From assembly GCA_020401865.1 (NCBI GenBank), contig JADCAS010000011.1:186001-250000 (forward strand): a stretch of 64,000 bases of DNA, read 5' to 3'. Below are positions 18,394-28,325 of this stretch, piece after piece. Source of the stretch: Phenylobacterium sp. (GTDB taxonomy: Bacteria; Pseudomonadota; Alphaproteobacteria; Caulobacterales; Caulobacteraceae). Every line of letters begins with the position of its first letter. Within the stretch, counting starts at the first letter, position 1. The notes under the pieces are model-generated. The model did not search any database and had not been told where the DNA came from. It was given only the letters and a program-made list of their open reading frames with translations. Position numbers and translations under genes: made by a program.

Positions 18394-19713
18394 CTAACTC
18401 GGCCAGGTCTCGGGACTGAGCGCCAGGACCTCGCCGACGAAGTGCAGGCCGCCGCAGATGACCACCCGGGGCGGCGGCCCCCCTCCAGTGAGCGCCAGCG
18501 CCACCGCGGCGCTCACGTCCGGCGCCGTGGCGACCGGCAGGCCCTCCGCGGCGGCGGCCTCGGCCAAGGCCTCCGGCGAAAGCGCGGTGGGCGAGTCGAA
18601 GGTGGTGGCGATGACCTTCAGGGGCAGGTCCCGGAAGGCCGCGAAGAAACCCCGAGGGTCCTTCCGGGCGAACTGTCCCACCACCAGGACCAGAGGCCTT
18701 CTGTCCCGGGCGCCCATCTCGGCGCAGGTCCGGGCGAGGGCTTCGGCGCCGTGCGGATTGTGAGCGCCGTCCAGCCAGAGGTCCGAGCCCCGGGCGGCGG
18801 CGAGCCGGCCCAGGGGGCCGTCCTTCAGGCGCTGGAAACGTCCCGGCCAGGTCGCTGTCTCGGCGCCGCGGCCCAGGGCCGCCTCCGTGATGCGGGGATC
18901 GTCCAGGGCCAGGAGGGCGAGGGCGGCGAGGCCTGCATTGTCGAATTGGTGTGGGCCCGGCAGGGCCGGCGGCGGCAGGTCGAGCAGGCGATCGGACGCC
19001 TGGACCATCAGACGGCCTCTGTCGCGCCAGATATCGGCGTCACGCCCCACCAGGGTGAGCGGCGCGCCAACGGCCTGCGCCTCCGCCTCAATCACCGCCA
19101 GGGCCTCGTCACGCTGGCGGGCGCAGACCACGGGTCGGTCCGCCTTGATGATCCCCGCCTTCTCCCAGGCGATCTTGGAAAGCTCCGGGCCCAGCATCTC
19201 CAGGTGGTCGTAGTCCACCGGGGTGATCACCGACACGGCGGGGGTATCGAAAATGTTGGTGGCGTCGAACCGCCCCCCCAGCCCCACCTCAATGATGCAG
19301 AGGTCTGCTGGGGTTTCGGCGAAGGCGACCAGGGCCAGGACTGTAGTGATCTCGAAGAAGCTGATGGGCTCGCCGGCATTGACGGCCTCGAGCCGGTCGG
19401 TGAGAGCGTCGAGGGCCTCATCGGTGATCAGCCGCCCGGCGATCCGGATCCGTTCGGCGAAACGCACCAGGTGCGGCGAGGTCAGAACGTGGACCGACAG
19501 GCCCGCCGCCTCGGCCATGGCCCGCAGAAGGGCGGTGGTAGATCCCTTGCCGTTCGTCCCGGCCACGTGGATCACGGGCGGAAGGCGCATATCCGGGCGG
19601 CCCAGGGTGGCCAGCAGACGCTCGACCCGGCCCGTGGTCAGGTCGATGAGCGAGGGATGGTTCGCCCTCAGGCGCTGGATAACGGCGTCGGAGGCCCGGA
19701 TCGGATCGTACAT
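18394..19713 (-). CDS. folC: Bifunctional dihydrofolate synthase / folylpolyglutamate synthase
   Basis: A 439-residue Mur-ligase-family enzyme that adds glutamate to dihydropteroate and to folates. The P-loop HVAGTNGKGSTTALLRAM is near residue 50. FEITTVLALVAFAE and CIIEVGLGGRFDATN (near residue 145) are FolC signatures, and LDGAHNPHGAEAL near residue 315 marks the C-terminal domain. It ends the trpF-trpB-trpA-accD-folC block, 15 bases after accD. Confidence 0.95.
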   Translation of the reverse strand: MYDPIRASDAVIQRLRANHPSLIDLTTGRVERLLATLGRPDMRLPPVIHVAGTNGKGSTTALLRAMAEAAGLSVHVLTSPHLVRFAERIRIAGRLITDEALDALTDRLEAVNAGEPISFFEITTVLALVAFAETPADLCIIEVGLGGRFDATNIFDTPAVSVITPVDYDHLEMLGPELSKIAWEKAGIIKADRPVVCARQRDEALAVIEAEAQAVGAPLTLVGRDADIWRDRGRLMVQASDRLLDLPPPALPGPHQFDNAGLAALALLALDDPRITEAALGRGAETATWPGRFQRLKDGPLGRLAAARGSDLWLDGAHNPHGAEALARTCAEMGARDRRPLVLVVGQFARKDPRGFFAAFRDLPLKVIATTFDSPTALSPEALAEAAAAEGLPVATAPDVSAAVALALTGGGPPPRVVICGGLHFVGEVLALSPETWPS

Positions 19714-19728
19714 GGTCCCGGAGGGTGA

Positions 19729-20655
19729 CTAGGCCGCGCGGGCCTTGGCGCGCCCCAGCATCAGGGTTTTGAGCACCGAAGCCAGGACGTCCGGCAGTTC
19801 GGAGCGGGCGGCGACGAGATCGACCATGCCGCGCTCGACGAGGAACTCGGCGCGCTGGAAACCTGGCGGCAGGACCTCGCGGATGGTCTGTTCGATCACC
19901 CGGCGCCCTGAGAAGGCGATCATGGCGTTGGGCTCGGCGATGTGGATGTCGCCCAGCATGGCGTAGGAGGCCGAGACCCCCCCGGTGGTGGGGTCGGTGA
20001 GCACCACCACGTAGGGCAGGCCCGCCGCCTTGACCTCATTGAGAGCCAGGGTGGTGCGGGCCATCTGCATCAGGGACAGGGTCCCCTCCTGCATGCGGGC
20101 GCCGCCGGAGGCGGTGAAGATGACGAGGGGGACCTTGCGCCGGACAGCTTCCTCTGCGGCCTTGATGAAGGCCTCGCCGGCGCCCATGCCGAGGGAACCG
20201 CCCATGAAATTGAAGTCCTGGACGATGACCACCGCCGCCTGTCCACGGATGGTTCCGAAAGCGATCGCCATGGAGTCCTGCTCGCCGGTCGCCTTGCGGG
20301 CGGCCTTGAGGCGGTCGGCGTAGGGCTTCTCGTCGGGGAATTTCAGGGGGTCGTCGATCACGACGGGAGACGGGATCCGCTCGAACCGGCCCTCGTCGAA
20401 GGTGTAGCGCAGGCGCTGGGCTGCGCCGATCCGCATGTGGCTGCCGGAGGGAGTGACCCAGAGAGCGGCCTCGAGGTCCGGGCGGTAGAGCATCTCCCCG
20501 GTATCGGGGCACTTGACCCAGAGGTTGTCGGGGGTCTCTCGCTTGGCGACCAGGTTGCGGACGCCGGGCGCGATCTTGGCCAGCCAGCCGCCACGTTCAC
20601 GGGGGGGCTGGGCAGGCTTCCCGGATTTTTCGTCCCTCTGGTCCGCCATCGCCAT
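19729..20655 (-). CDS. accD: Acetyl-CoA carboxylase carboxyltransferase subunit beta
   Basis: A 308-residue beta subunit of the carboxyltransferase that makes malonyl-CoA with AccA. The core is typical: HMRIGAAQRLRYTFDEG, SMAIAFGTIRGQAAVVIVQD, FTASGGARMQEGTLSLMQMA (near residue 180) and DPTTGGVSASYAMLGD. The N-terminal zinc-finger region of E. coli AccD, with four cysteines, is here WVKCPDTGEMLYRPDLEA and then WVTPSGSHMR, so only one cysteine remains. A second in-frame ATG two codons downstream is an equal start. It lies between trpA and folC. Confidence 0.96.
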   Translation of the reverse strand: MAMADQRDEKSGKPAQPPRERGGWLAKIAPGVRNLVAKRETPDNLWVKCPDTGEMLYRPDLEAALWVTPSGSHMRIGAAQRLRYTFDEGRFERIPSPVVIDDPLKFPDEKPYADRLKAARKATGEQDSMAIAFGTIRGQAAVVIVQDFNFMGGSLGMGAGEAFIKAAEEAVRRKVPLVIFTASGGARMQEGTLSLMQMARTTLALNEVKAAGLPYVVVLTDPTTGGVSASYAMLGDIHIAEPNAMIAFSGRRVIEQTIREVLPPGFQRAEFLVERGMVDLVAARSELPDVLASVLKTLMLGRAKARAA

Positions 20656-20662
20656 ACTGCGC

Positions 20663-21496
20663 CTATGCCCCGCGACCCGGCGTCCTCGCCGTGCGGACAG
20701 ACTTAGCCAGCGCCGCGACTTTTGTAAGCACCCGGGCGGTCACGTCTTCGTTTGCGGCCAGGGCGTCGGCCACCTCGTCGACCAGGGCCGAGCCGACGAC
20801 GACGGCGTCGGAGATCCGGGCGACCTCGGCCGCCCTCTCCTCGGTCCGGACGCCAAAGCCGACCGCCACCGGCAAGCCTGAGGCGGCGCGGACCCGCTCG
20901 ACATTAGGCGCCACGGCGCCGGCGTCGGCCTCCTTCACGCCGGTGACCCCGGCGACGGAGACGTAGTAGACAAAACCCGAGGTCCGGCGGACCACCACCG
21001 GCAGGCGGCGGTCATCGGTCGTGGGGGTGGCGAGGCGGATGAGGGACAGGTCCTCGGCGTCGAGGGCGTCGGCCAGGGGGTCGGCTTCCTCGGGCGGAAT
21101 GTCCACGACAATCAGGCCATCCACACCCGCGGCTGCGGCATCACGGGCGAAGGCCGCGTAACCCGGGGTCTCCAGGGGGTTGGCGTAGCCCATCAGGATA
21201 ACCGGAGTCTCGGTATCCGTCCGGCGGAAGGCAGCGACCAGGTCGAGGGTCTTCTGAAGGGTCATGCCGCGGGCCAGGGCACGCTGGGCGGCACGCTGGA
21301 TGGGAGGCCCCTCCGCCATGGGGTCGGAGAAGGGAAAGCCCACCTCGATCAGGTCGGCGCCGGCGTCGGGCAGACCCTTCAAGATCTCCAGCGCCGTCTC
21401 GGGGTCCGGATCTCCGGCCATGACATAGGTGACGAAGCCGGCCCGGCCCTCAGCGCGCAGGCGCGCAAAGCGGGCGTCGATCCGGGCGCGGCTCAA
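20663..21496 (-). CDS. trpA: Tryptophan synthase alpha chain
   Basis: A 277-residue TIM-barrel enzyme that releases indole from indole-3-glycerol phosphate. The catalytic Glu is in [16 protein letters not shown] (near residue 50), with [31 protein letters not shown] and a phosphate-binding end [11 protein letters not shown]. The start is a TTG at 21496 whose bases overlap the trpB stop, so the two chains are translated in step. This suits a complex in which indole is channelled from alpha to beta. Confidence 0.97.
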   Translation of the reverse strand: MSRARIDARFARLRAEGRAGFVTYVMAGDPDPETALEILKGLPDAGADLIEVGFPFSDPMAEGPPIQRAAQRALARGMTLQKTLDLVAAFRRTDTETPVILMGYANPLETPGYAAFARDAAAAGVDGLIVVDIPPEEADPLADALDAEDLSLIRLATPTTDDRRLPVVVRRTSGFVYYVSVAGVTGVKEADAGAVAPNVERVRAASGLPVAVGFGVRTEERAAEVARISDAVVVGSALVDEVADALAANEDVTARVLTKVAALAKSVRTARTPGRGA

Positions 21497-22713
21497 ATCG
21501 AGCGCCCCAGGGCCTGGGCGACCGTATTGACGTCCTTGTCGCCGCGGCCCGACAGGTTGACGACGATGATCCCCTCCGGGCCAAGCTCGGCGCAGATTTC
21601 GGGCAGGCGGGCCAGGGCGTGGCTGGTCTCCAGGGCGGGGATGATCCCCTCGAGCTCCGCGCAGAGCTGGAAGGCGTCCAGGGCCTCGCGGTCGGTGCAG
21701 GTCAGGTACTCGGCCCGCCCGACGTCGTGAAGGAAGGCGTGCTCCGGGCCGATTCCGGGATAGTCCAGGCCGGCGGAGATGGAGTGGGCCTCGGTGATCT
21801 GGCCCACCGTGTCCTGGATCAGGTAGGTCCGGTTGCCGTGCAGGACGCCGGGCCGACCGCCATTGATGGCCGCAGCGTGGCGCTCGGTGTCCATGCCGTC
21901 GCCGGAGGCCTCGACGCCAATCAGCCGCACGCCCTCATCATTGAGGAAGGGGTGGAACATGCCGATGGCGTTGGAGCCCCCGCCGACGCAGGCGACCACG
22001 GCGTCCGGCAGGCGACCCTCGATCTCGAGAATCTGCTCACGGGTCTCGCGGCCGATCACCGCCTGGAACTCGCGGACCATCTCCGGATAGGGATGCGGCC
22101 CGGCTGCAGATCCGATCAGGTAGTAGGTGTCGTGGACGTTGGTGACCCAGTCGCGCAGGGCCTCGTTCATGGCGTCCTTAAGGGTCGAGGAGCCCGAAGT
22201 CACAGGCTCGACCTGGGCGCCCAGGAGGTTCATCCGGAAGACGTTGGGCTTCTGACGCTCCACGTCCACAGCGCCCATGTAGACCACGCAGGGCAGGCCG
22301 AAACGGGCGCAGACGGTGGCGGTCGCCACGCCATGCTGCCCGGCGCCGGTCTCGGCGATGATGCGGGTCTTGCCCATCCGCATGGCCAGGAGGATCTGGC
22401 CCATGCAGTTGTTGATCTTGTGCGCCCCGGTATGGTTCAGCTCTTCGCGCTTCAGGTAGACCCGGGCGCCGCCGAACTTCCGGGTCAGGCGCTCGGCGAA
22501 ATAGAGCGGGCTGGGGCGGCCGACATAGTGCTTGAGGTAGCCATCCAGCTGGCGCTGGAAGGCCGGGTCGGCGATGGCGGCGCGGAAGGCCGCCTCGAGT
22601 TCATGCACGAGGGGCATGAGAGTCTCGGGCACGTAGCGGCCACCGTAATCCCCAAAACGGCCGGAGGGGTCCGGATAGGCGGAATAATCGTTGAGCGGTG
22701 CGATCTGGTTCAC
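21493..22713 (-). CDS. trpB: Tryptophan synthase beta chain
   Basis: A 406-residue PLP enzyme that joins indole and serine to give tryptophan. The PLP lysine lies in [11 protein letters not shown] (near residue 100). [19 protein letters not shown] and the phosphate-binding loop [15 protein letters not shown] (near residue 240) are standard. Length is normal for the TrpB1 type. It overlaps trpA at its stop and follows trpF by 7 bases. Confidence 0.98.
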   Translation of the reverse strand: MNQIAPLNDYSAYPDPSGRFGDYGGRYVPETLMPLVHELEAAFRAAIADPAFQRQLDGYLKHYVGRPSPLYFAERLTRKFGGARVYLKREELNHTGAHKINNCMGQILLAMRMGKTRIIAETGAGQHGVATATVCARFGLPCVVYMGAVDVERQKPNVFRMNLLGAQVEPVTSGSSTLKDAMNEALRDWVTNVHDTYYLIGSAAGPHPYPEMVREFQAVIGRETREQILEIEGRLPDAVVACVGGGSNAIGMFHPFLNDEGVRLIGVEASGDGMDTERHAAAINGGRPGVLHGNRTYLIQDTVGQITEAHSISAGLDYPGIGPEHAFLHDVGRAEYLTCTDREALDAFQLCAELEGIIPALETSHALARLPEICAELGPEGIIVVNLSGRGDKDVNTVAQALGRSI

Positions 22714-22720
22714 GTCAGGC

Positions 22721-23380
22721 CTAGGGTCGGGCTCGGCGGACAGCGTCGAGGAAGGCCGAGATCAGAGAGGGGTCCTTTAGTCCGGGACCGCGCTCCACGC
22801 CAGAGGAAACGTCGACCATCGGGGCCCTGGAACGATCGAGGGCCTCAGCGACGTTCCAGGGATCCAGGCCGCCAGCGAGAAACCAGGGGCGGGGCGGACG
22901 GAAGTCCTGCGTCAGGGTCCAGTCGAAGGGAACACCGAGGCCGCCGGTCAGGGTCGCGCCCTTGGGCGGGCGGGCGTCGAGGAGCAGGTGCTCGGCGACC
23001 TCCGACCAGTCCAGCGCGACGGCGAGGTCCGCCGGCTCGCCCACCGGAAGGGCGCGGATCACGCCGGCGCCGGTCCGGGCCGCAACCTCCGCTCCGCGGG
23101 ACGGCGGTTCTGCACCGTGGAGCTGGATGAAATCAGGATCGAGGATGCGGGCGATCCGGTCGACCAGACCATTATCGGCGTCGACCGTGATGGCGCAGAT
23201 CCGGACCCCCGCCGCCCGGGCGGGCGCCGCCAGCCTGGCGGCGGCCTCCGGTTCCACGAACCGGGGGCTTGGAGAATAGAAGTTGAAGCCCAGGAAGCCG
23301 GCGCCTCGGGCCACAGCGGCCTCCACCCCCTCGGGTGTCGAAAGTCCGCAAATCTTGGCGGGAAGGCGCATGGCCGCCAT
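22721..23380 (-). CDS. trpF: Phosphoribosylanthranilate isomerase
   Basis: A 219-residue TIM-barrel isomerase of the tryptophan pathway. [11 protein letters not shown] near residue 8 carries the catalytic cysteine, [14 protein letters not shown] follows, and the catalytic Asp lies in [11 protein letters not shown] near residue 133. [15 protein letters not shown] binds phosphate. A second ATG three codons downstream (23371) could equally be the start. First gene of the trpFBA-accD-folC block. Confidence 0.95.
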   Translation of the reverse strand: MAAMRLPAKICGLSTPEGVEAAVARGAGFLGFNFYSPSPRFVEPEAAARLAAPARAAGVRICAITVDADNGLVDRIARILDPDFIQLHGAEPPSRGAEVAARTGAGVIRALPVGEPADLAVALDWSEVAEHLLLDARPPKGATLTGGLGVPFDWTLTQDFRPPRPWFLAGGLDPWNVAEALDRSRAPMVDVSSGVERGPGLKDPSLISAFLDAVRRARP

Positions 23381-23416
23381 TAGGGGCCGGAGGCCGCCGA
23401 CTTCAAGGGGCGAGGA

Positions 23417-23830
23417 TCAGCGGCCAGACTTCAGGAGGTCGCGGATTTCACCGAGGAGGGTCTCCTCAGCCGACGGGGCAGGTGGCGGCGGCGGCTCCGC
23501 AGCCTGGGCCCGGCGCAAGGCGTTGACACCCTTCACCAGAAGGAAGACCACCCAGGCGACGATCAGGAACTGGATCACGGTGTTCAGGAAGGCGCCGTAC
23601 TGGATGGCGACCATCTCGTCGACCTTGGTGGCGGGATTGTCCGCCTTCAGAACCCAGTTCATCTGGGAGAAGTCGACCCCGCTCATCAAGAGGCCGACCG
23701 GCGGCATGACCACGTCCTCGACAAGCGCCGTAACGATCTTGCCGAAGGCGCCGCCAATGATGACGCCGACCGCGAGGTCGACGACATTGCCACGGGCTAT
23801 GAACTCGCGGAACTCGCTCAATATGGACAT
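23417..23830 (-). CDS. mscL: Large-conductance mechanosensitive channel
   Basis: A 137-residue pentameric inner-membrane channel that opens under osmotic downshock. The MscL N-terminus is clear: [39 protein letters not shown] with the first membrane helix. A second helix, [16 protein letters not shown], follows, and a short charged cytoplasmic tail ends in [10 protein letters not shown] proline run (PPPPPAP) links helix and tail. It lies between ihfB and trpF on the same strand. Confidence 0.97.
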   Translation of the reverse strand: MSILSEFREFIARGNVVDLAVGVIIGGAFGKIVTALVEDVVMPPVGLLMSGVDFSQMNWVLKADNPATKVDEMVAIQYGAFLNTVIQFLIVAWVVFLLVKGVNALRRAQAAEPPPPPAPSAEETLLGEIRDLLKSGR

Positions 23831-23872
23831 GGTTTCCCCCCAGGATGTCCGGACGCGGCGCCTCGCCGCAGG

Positions 23873-24157
23873 TCAGTCGTCGGCGTTGAGTCGGACCCTC
23901 AGCTCCTTGCCGCTTTTGAAGAAGGGCACGTGTTTGGCCCGCACAGAGACCGCCTCGCCGGTCCGCGGGTTACGGCCCGACCGGGCGCCTCGGGAACGGA
24001 CGGAGAAGGCTCCGAATCCCCGGAGCTCCACCCGGCCGCCGTCTTCCAGGGCCTGGATCATCCGGTCGAGGATCACCGACACGACGCGCTCGATGTCCTT
24101 CTGGGTGAGGTGAGGGTTTTCTTCCGCCAGCCTGGCGATGAGTTCGGACTTGATCAT
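23873..24157 (-). CDS. ihfB: Integration host factor subunit beta
   Basis: A 94-residue DNA-bending protein of the HU/IHF family. It has the N-terminal [26 protein letters not shown], the beta-arm tip [13 protein letters not shown], and the end [12 protein letters not shown], all as in IHF-beta. The ATG at 24157 gives the exact family N-terminus; the open frame upstream adds 35 unrelated residues. The gene follows rpsA on the same strand but is separated from it by a strong terminator. Confidence 0.97.
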   Translation of the reverse strand: MIKSELIARLAEENPHLTQKDIERVVSVILDRMIQALEDGGRVELRGFGAFSVRSRGARSGRNPRTGEAVSVRAKHVPFFKSGKELRVRLNADD

Positions 24158-24256
24158 GTCCCTGGCCACCCTGGCGTCTGGCCGCCGGATCCCGCGCCGG
24201 CGCCCGTCCACTTCAGCGCAATTCCCTTTGGCGTCAAGCCCTTGGACAAGAACTGA

Positions 24257-24296
24257 GCGCAAACAAGAACGGCGGACCGGTCACCCGGTCCGCCGT
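24257..24296 (-). terminator. Rho-independent terminator after rpsA
   Basis: A perfect 12-bp stem (24269-24280 with 24285-24296) closes a 4-base loop. On the minus strand it is followed by TTCTTGTTTGC. Stem strength and the T-rich tail, just beyond the rpsA stop at 24350, mark it as the rpsA terminator. Confidence 0.8.
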
Positions 24297-24349
24297 GGAA
24301 TGTCGCGGCGCCCCCGAAGGGACGCCGCAGGATCGTCGGGCCGGAAGGC

Positions 24350-26059
24350 TTAGTCCTTCTGGGCCTTCTCACGCAGGGCGGCGCCCAGGATGTCGCCCAA
24401 CGAGGCGCCGGAGTCCGAAGATCCGAACTTCTCGATGGCTTCCTTCTCCTCGACCATCTCCAGGGCCTTGATGGACAGGGAGACCCGGCGGGCCGCCTTG
24501 TCGACCAGGGTGATCTGGGCGTCGACGCGGTCGCCCACGGCGAAGCGCTCGGGGCGCTGGTCGGCGCGGTCGCGGGACAGGTCGGACTTGCGGATAAAGG
24601 CCGACATGGGCGCGTCGTCCTCACCGAAGCGGACCTCGATGCCGCCCGAGGTGACCTCGGTGACGGTGACGGTCACGGTCTGGCCCTTGCGGAAGGCATC
24701 GCCGGACATCGGGTCGCCCGCGAGCTGCTTGATGCCTAGGGAGATGCGCTCCTTCTCGACATCGACATCCAGCACCCGCGCCTTGACCATCTCGCCCTTG
24801 TGGTAGCGGGTGATGGCTTCCTCGCCGGGTACGTTCCAGTCGATATCCGACAGGTGCACCATGCCGTCGATGTCGTTGTCCAGGCCCAGGAACAGACCGA
24901 ACTCGGTCGCGTTCTTGACCTCGCCCTCGACCGTGGAGCCGACGGGATGCGCAGCGAGGAAGGCCTCCCAGGGGTTGTCCATGGCCTGCTTGAGGCCGAG
25001 GGACACCCGGCGCTTGGACGGGTCGACGTCGAGCACGACCACGTCGACTTCCTGGGAGGTCGAGACGATCTTGCCAGGGTGGACGTTCTTCTTGGTCCAG
25101 GACATTTCCGAGACGTGGACCAGGCCCTCGACGCCGGCTTCCAGCTCCACGAAGGCGCCGTAGTCGGTGATGTTGGTGATCCGGCCGGTCAGGCGGGCGC
25201 CCATAGGATACTTGGCCTCGACGCCATCCCAGGGGTCGGACTGAAGCTGCTTCATGCCCAGAGAGATGCGCTGGGTGTCAGGGTTGATCTTGACGATCTG
25301 GACCCGGACCGTGTCGCCCACGGCCAGCACCTGGCTGGGGTGGTTGACGCGCTTCCAGCTCATGTCGGTAACGTGCAGCAGGCCGTCGATGCCGCCCAGG
25401 TCCACGAAGGCGCCGTAGTCGGTGATGTTCTTGACCACGCCTTCCCGGATCTCGCCCTCCTGCAGCTGGCCGACGAGTTCGGTGCGCTGTTCGGCGCGGG
25501 CCTCTTCAAGGATGGCGCGGCGGGAGACGACGATGTTGCCCCGCGGACGGTCCATCTTGAGGATGGCGAAGGGCTGCTCCTTGCCCATCAGCGGGCCGAC
25601 GTCGCGAACCGGCCGGATGTCCACCTGGGAGCCCGGCAAGAAGGCCGAGGCGCCGCCCAGATCGACGGTGAAGCCGCCCTTCACGCGGCCGACGATGGCG
25701 CCCATGACGGGCTCGTTGCGGGCGTGGACGCCTTCCAGACGGGTCCAGGCTTCCTCGCGGCGGGCCTTCTCGCGGCTGATGACCGCCTCACCCAGGGCGT
25801 TCTCCACGCGCTCGAGGAAGACCTCGACGGTGTCGCCGACGGCCAGCTGAGGCTTGCCTTCGTCTCCGGCGCCAAATTCCTTGATGGAGACGCGGCCCTC
25901 GGTCTTGAGGCCCACGTCAATGATCGCAAAGTCCTTTTCGAGACCCACGATCGTCCCCTTGACCACCTGGCCCTCCATAAAGTCGCGTCCGCCGAGGGAC
26001 TCGTTCAGAAGGGTCGCGAAATCGTCGCGGGAAGGGTTCAGGCCAGCATCATCTGCCAT
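24350..26059 (-). CDS. rpsA: 30S ribosomal protein S1
   Basis: A 569-residue RNA-binding protein of the small subunit, needed to load structured mRNAs. Six S1 repeats can be traced, each with the pattern G-x-V-x-x-(I/V) ... G-(A/L)-F-V; examples are VVKGTIVGLEKDFAIIDVG, ITDYGAFVDLGGIDGLLHV and ITDYGAFVELEAGVEGLVHV. Length matches alphaproteobacterial S1. There is no strong ribosome binding site before the ATG and the leader can fold, as in E. coli, where S1 represses its own synthesis. It sits in the aroA-cmk-rpsA-ihfB order. Confidence 0.98.
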   Translation of the reverse strand: MADDAGLNPSRDDFATLLNESLGGRDFMEGQVVKGTIVGLEKDFAIIDVGLKTEGRVSIKEFGAGDEGKPQLAVGDTVEVFLERVENALGEAVISREKARREEAWTRLEGVHARNEPVMGAIVGRVKGGFTVDLGGASAFLPGSQVDIRPVRDVGPLMGKEQPFAILKMDRPRGNIVVSRRAILEEARAEQRTELVGQLQEGEIREGVVKNITDYGAFVDLGGIDGLLHVTDMSWKRVNHPSQVLAVGDTVRVQIVKINPDTQRISLGMKQLQSDPWDGVEAKYPMGARLTGRITNITDYGAFVELEAGVEGLVHVSEMSWTKKNVHPGKIVSTSQEVDVVVLDVDPSKRRVSLGLKQAMDNPWEAFLAAHPVGSTVEGEVKNATEFGLFLGLDNDIDGMVHLSDIDWNVPGEEAITRYHKGEMVKARVLDVDVEKERISLGIKQLAGDPMSGDAFRKGQTVTVTVTEVTSGGIEVRFGEDDAPMSAFIRKSDLSRDRADQRPERFAVGDRVDAQITLVDKAARRVSLSIKALEMVEEKEAIEKFGSSDSGASLGDILGAALREKAQKD

Positions 26060-26165
26060 GGTGTTCTTTCATCAGTCGGTATGGCCCGGACGCCTCCCGC
26101 CGGTCAGGCGGGCTCTGGCCCGGAGTCGGGTTGGAGGTGAAACCGAAGGCGCGGAATCCCGCGCC
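26060..26165 (-). promoter_or_regulatory. Structured leader of rpsA with hairpins and no canonical ribosome site
   Basis: Two stems are seen in the cmk-rpsA gap: 26148-26154 with 26159-26165 (7 bp, loop of 4, followed on the minus strand by TTCGGTTTC; it may be a weak cmk terminator), and 26096-26101 with 26107-26112 (6 bp, loop of 5) closer to the start. Only GAAAGAA precedes the ATG. This resembles leaders under S1 autocontrol, but the role is inferred. Confidence 0.4.
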
Positions 26166-26218
26166 GGTGAACGCCCGCGGCCTGGGAGGGAAAGACGCGA
26201 TGGGATTTGCCATCCGGA

Positions 26219-26863
26219 TCAGACCCGGTTGGCGCGCGCCGCCTCGACAATGCGGCGGGCCGCATCGGCGGCGAGGTCTATAGTCATTTCGGAGGTGTCC
26301 AGCAAGACCGCGTCCGGGGCCCGGGCCATGGGAGCATCAAGGCGGCCCCCGTCGCGGGCGTCGCGGCGACGGATATCCTCGAGCACCTCGGCCAAGGTCA
26401 CGGTCTCTCCCTGGCCCACCAGCTGGCGCCAGCGTCTTTCGGCGCGGACCTCCGGACGGGCTGTGACAAAGAGCTTGGCCGTCGCCCAGGGGGCGATAAC
26501 GGTTCCGATGTCCCGCCCATCCAGGACGGCGCCCCCAAGTCGCAGGGAAAAGCCGACCTGGGCGGCGTGGAGGGCCGCTCGGACGCCGGGGTGCACGGCC
26601 ACGCGGCTGGCCAGCTCGCCAGCCTCACGGGTCCGTAAGGCCGGGTCGTCCAGGGCCATGAGGTCGACCGCTCCCGCCACGCTGGCGGCGACCTCAGGGT
26701 CGTCGGGATCGACACCGGCCCGGGAGGCGGCCACGCCGACCGCCCGGTAGAGGAGACCGGTGTCGAGGACGGGCAGACCGTAGGCCTGACCCAGGCGGGT
26801 TGCGACCGCGCCCTTGCCCGAGGCGGCCGGACCGTCGACGGCGATCACCAGGTCGGCGCTCAT
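26219..26863 (-). CDS. cmk: Cytidylate kinase
   Basis: A 214-residue nucleoside monophosphate kinase converting CMP/dCMP to the diphosphates. The P-loop is [17 protein letters not shown] near residue 9; [27 protein letters not shown] (near residue 100) and the C-terminal LDTSEMTID are Cmk signatures. The ATG overlaps the aroA stop by three bases, so the two are co-translated. Confidence 0.96.
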   Translation of the reverse strand: MSADLVIAVDGPAASGKGAVATRLGQAYGLPVLDTGLLYRAVGVAASRAGVDPDDPEVAASVAGAVDLMALDDPALRTREAGELASRVAVHPGVRAALHAAQVGFSLRLGGAVLDGRDIGTVIAPWATAKLFVTARPEVRAERRWRQLVGQGETVTLAEVLEDIRRRDARDGGRLDAPMARAPDAVLLDTSEMTIDLAADAARRIVEAARANRV

Positions 26864-28197
26864 GCGGTGGAAATGTCTGCGCCCAGGCCGCGCATGAGGT
26901 CGACGAACCCCGGAAAACTGGTGGCGATCATTCCTGGCTCATCGACGCGCACCTGCGAGTCCGCCGCCATCCCTAGCACGAGGTGGGACATGGCGATCCG
27001 GTGGTCCCCCCGGGTGACAACGTCGGCGCCGCCGACGGGCGGGCGGTTGGCGCCGGCGCCGGTGATGATCAGACCTTCGGGCTCTTCCTCGACGGCGAGG
27101 CCGCAGGCCGACAGGCCCGCCGCCATCAGGGCGATCCGGTCGCTCTCCTTAACCCGCATCTCGCCGATTCCGCGCATGCGGGTCACCCCCTCGGCGAAGG
27201 CCGCAGCCACCGCCAGGATGGGATACTCGTCGATCATCGACGGCGCCCGGCCGGCCGGTACGTCGACGCCCCTGAGGGCGGAATGGCGCGCGGTGACGTC
27301 GCCCACGGGCTCGCCGCCCTCGTCCCGCACCCCGGAGATCGTGAGATCTGCGCCCATCTCCTGCAGGGTCGTCAGGAGACCTGTACGCAGGGGATTGAGC
27401 AGGACGCCCTCGACCGTGACCTCGGACCCGGGCGTGATCAGGGCCGCCACCAGGGGAAAGGCGGCGGAGGATGGATCGCCGGGCACCCGGATCCGCGTTC
27501 CGGTAAGGGACTGGCCGCCGGCCAGGGTGATCCGCCGGCCGTCCGGCAGGTCTTCGACCTCCACCCGGGCGCCGAAACCCAGGAGCATGCGCTCCGTGTG
27601 GTCCCGGGTCGGCTCGGGCTCGATCACCACCGTGTCGCCCCGGGCGTTGAGGCCGGCCAGCAGGACGGCGGACTTGACCTGGGCGGAGGGCTCGGGAAGC
27701 CGATATTCGAGCGCCTGGAGGTCGCCTCCGCGCATCGTCAGCGGCAACCGGCCGCCGGAGCGGTGCAGGAAGCGGGCGCCCATTTCGGCCAGGGGCTTCA
27801 TCACCCGGTTCATGGGCCGGCTGCGCAGGGACTCATCACCGGTGAAGGTGGCGGCGAGGTCAAAACCGGACGCCGCACCCAGAATGAGCCGGACCCCGGT
27901 GCCCGCGTTGCCGCAGTCGATGACGTCGGCGGGTTCGGACAAGCCGCCGCGCCCCCTCACCCGCCAACGACCGCCGCCCAGAGCCTCGACGCGCGCGCCG
28001 AAAGCGCGCATGGCCGCGGCGGTGCGCAGGACGTCCTCGCCCTCCAGCAAACCCTCCACCTCGGTGTCCCCGTAGGCGAGGGCTCCGAAGATCAGCGCGC
28101 GGTGAGAAACCGACTTGTCGCCGGGCGGCCGAACCCGCCCGCGGAGGGGGCCGCGCCGCCGGGCGCTGAGGGCGGCCGTCTGACCGGAGGAGGACAT
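26860..28197 (-). CDS. aroA: 3-phosphoshikimate 1-carboxyvinyltransferase (EPSP synthase)
   Basis: A 445-residue shikimate-pathway enzyme joining PEP to shikimate-3-phosphate. [17 protein letters not shown] near residue 25, [14 protein letters not shown] near residue 172, RDHTERML and [15 protein letters not shown] are seen. The combination of SAQ-V-K, GDKS and R-D-H-T-E places it with class II EPSP synthases (CP4-like), yet the loop equivalent to CP4 Ala100 reads GNAGTG, with Gly. The ATG at 28197 has GGAGG 5-9 bases before it; the upstream open frame is unrelated sequence. Divergent from the FYDLN gene. Confidence 0.96.
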   Translation of the reverse strand: MSSSGQTAALSARRRGPLRGRVRPPGDKSVSHRALIFGALAYGDTEVEGLLEGEDVLRTAAAMRAFGARVEALGGGRWRVRGRGGLSEPADVIDCGNAGTGVRLILGAASGFDLAATFTGDESLRSRPMNRVMKPLAEMGARFLHRSGGRLPLTMRGGDLQALEYRLPEPSAQVKSAVLLAGLNARGDTVVIEPEPTRDHTERMLLGFGARVEVEDLPDGRRITLAGGQSLTGTRIRVPGDPSSAAFPLVAALITPGSEVTVEGVLLNPLRTGLLTTLQEMGADLTISGVRDEGGEPVGDVTARHSALRGVDVPAGRAPSMIDEYPILAVAAAFAEGVTRMRGIGEMRVKESDRIALMAAGLSACGLAVEEEPEGLIITGAGANRPPVGGADVVTRGDHRIAMSHLVLGMAADSQVRVDEPGMIATSFPGFVDLMRGLGADISTA

Positions 28198-28325
28198 GGG
28201 AGGGTTGAGCTCCGGAGCGGAGTGAAACGGGACAGGCGCGCCTGAAGGGCTTTGCTTTTGACAGTGGCGCCGCCGCATGGCAAGGGAGCCGGCCTTCAAT
28301 CCCAAACTGACCAGAGGCCCGCCCA

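Noticed and set aside
23521..23535. TTGACA-like hexamer as a promoter
   Set aside because: It lies within the mscL coding region on the wrong strand, with no -10 match at a usable distance.
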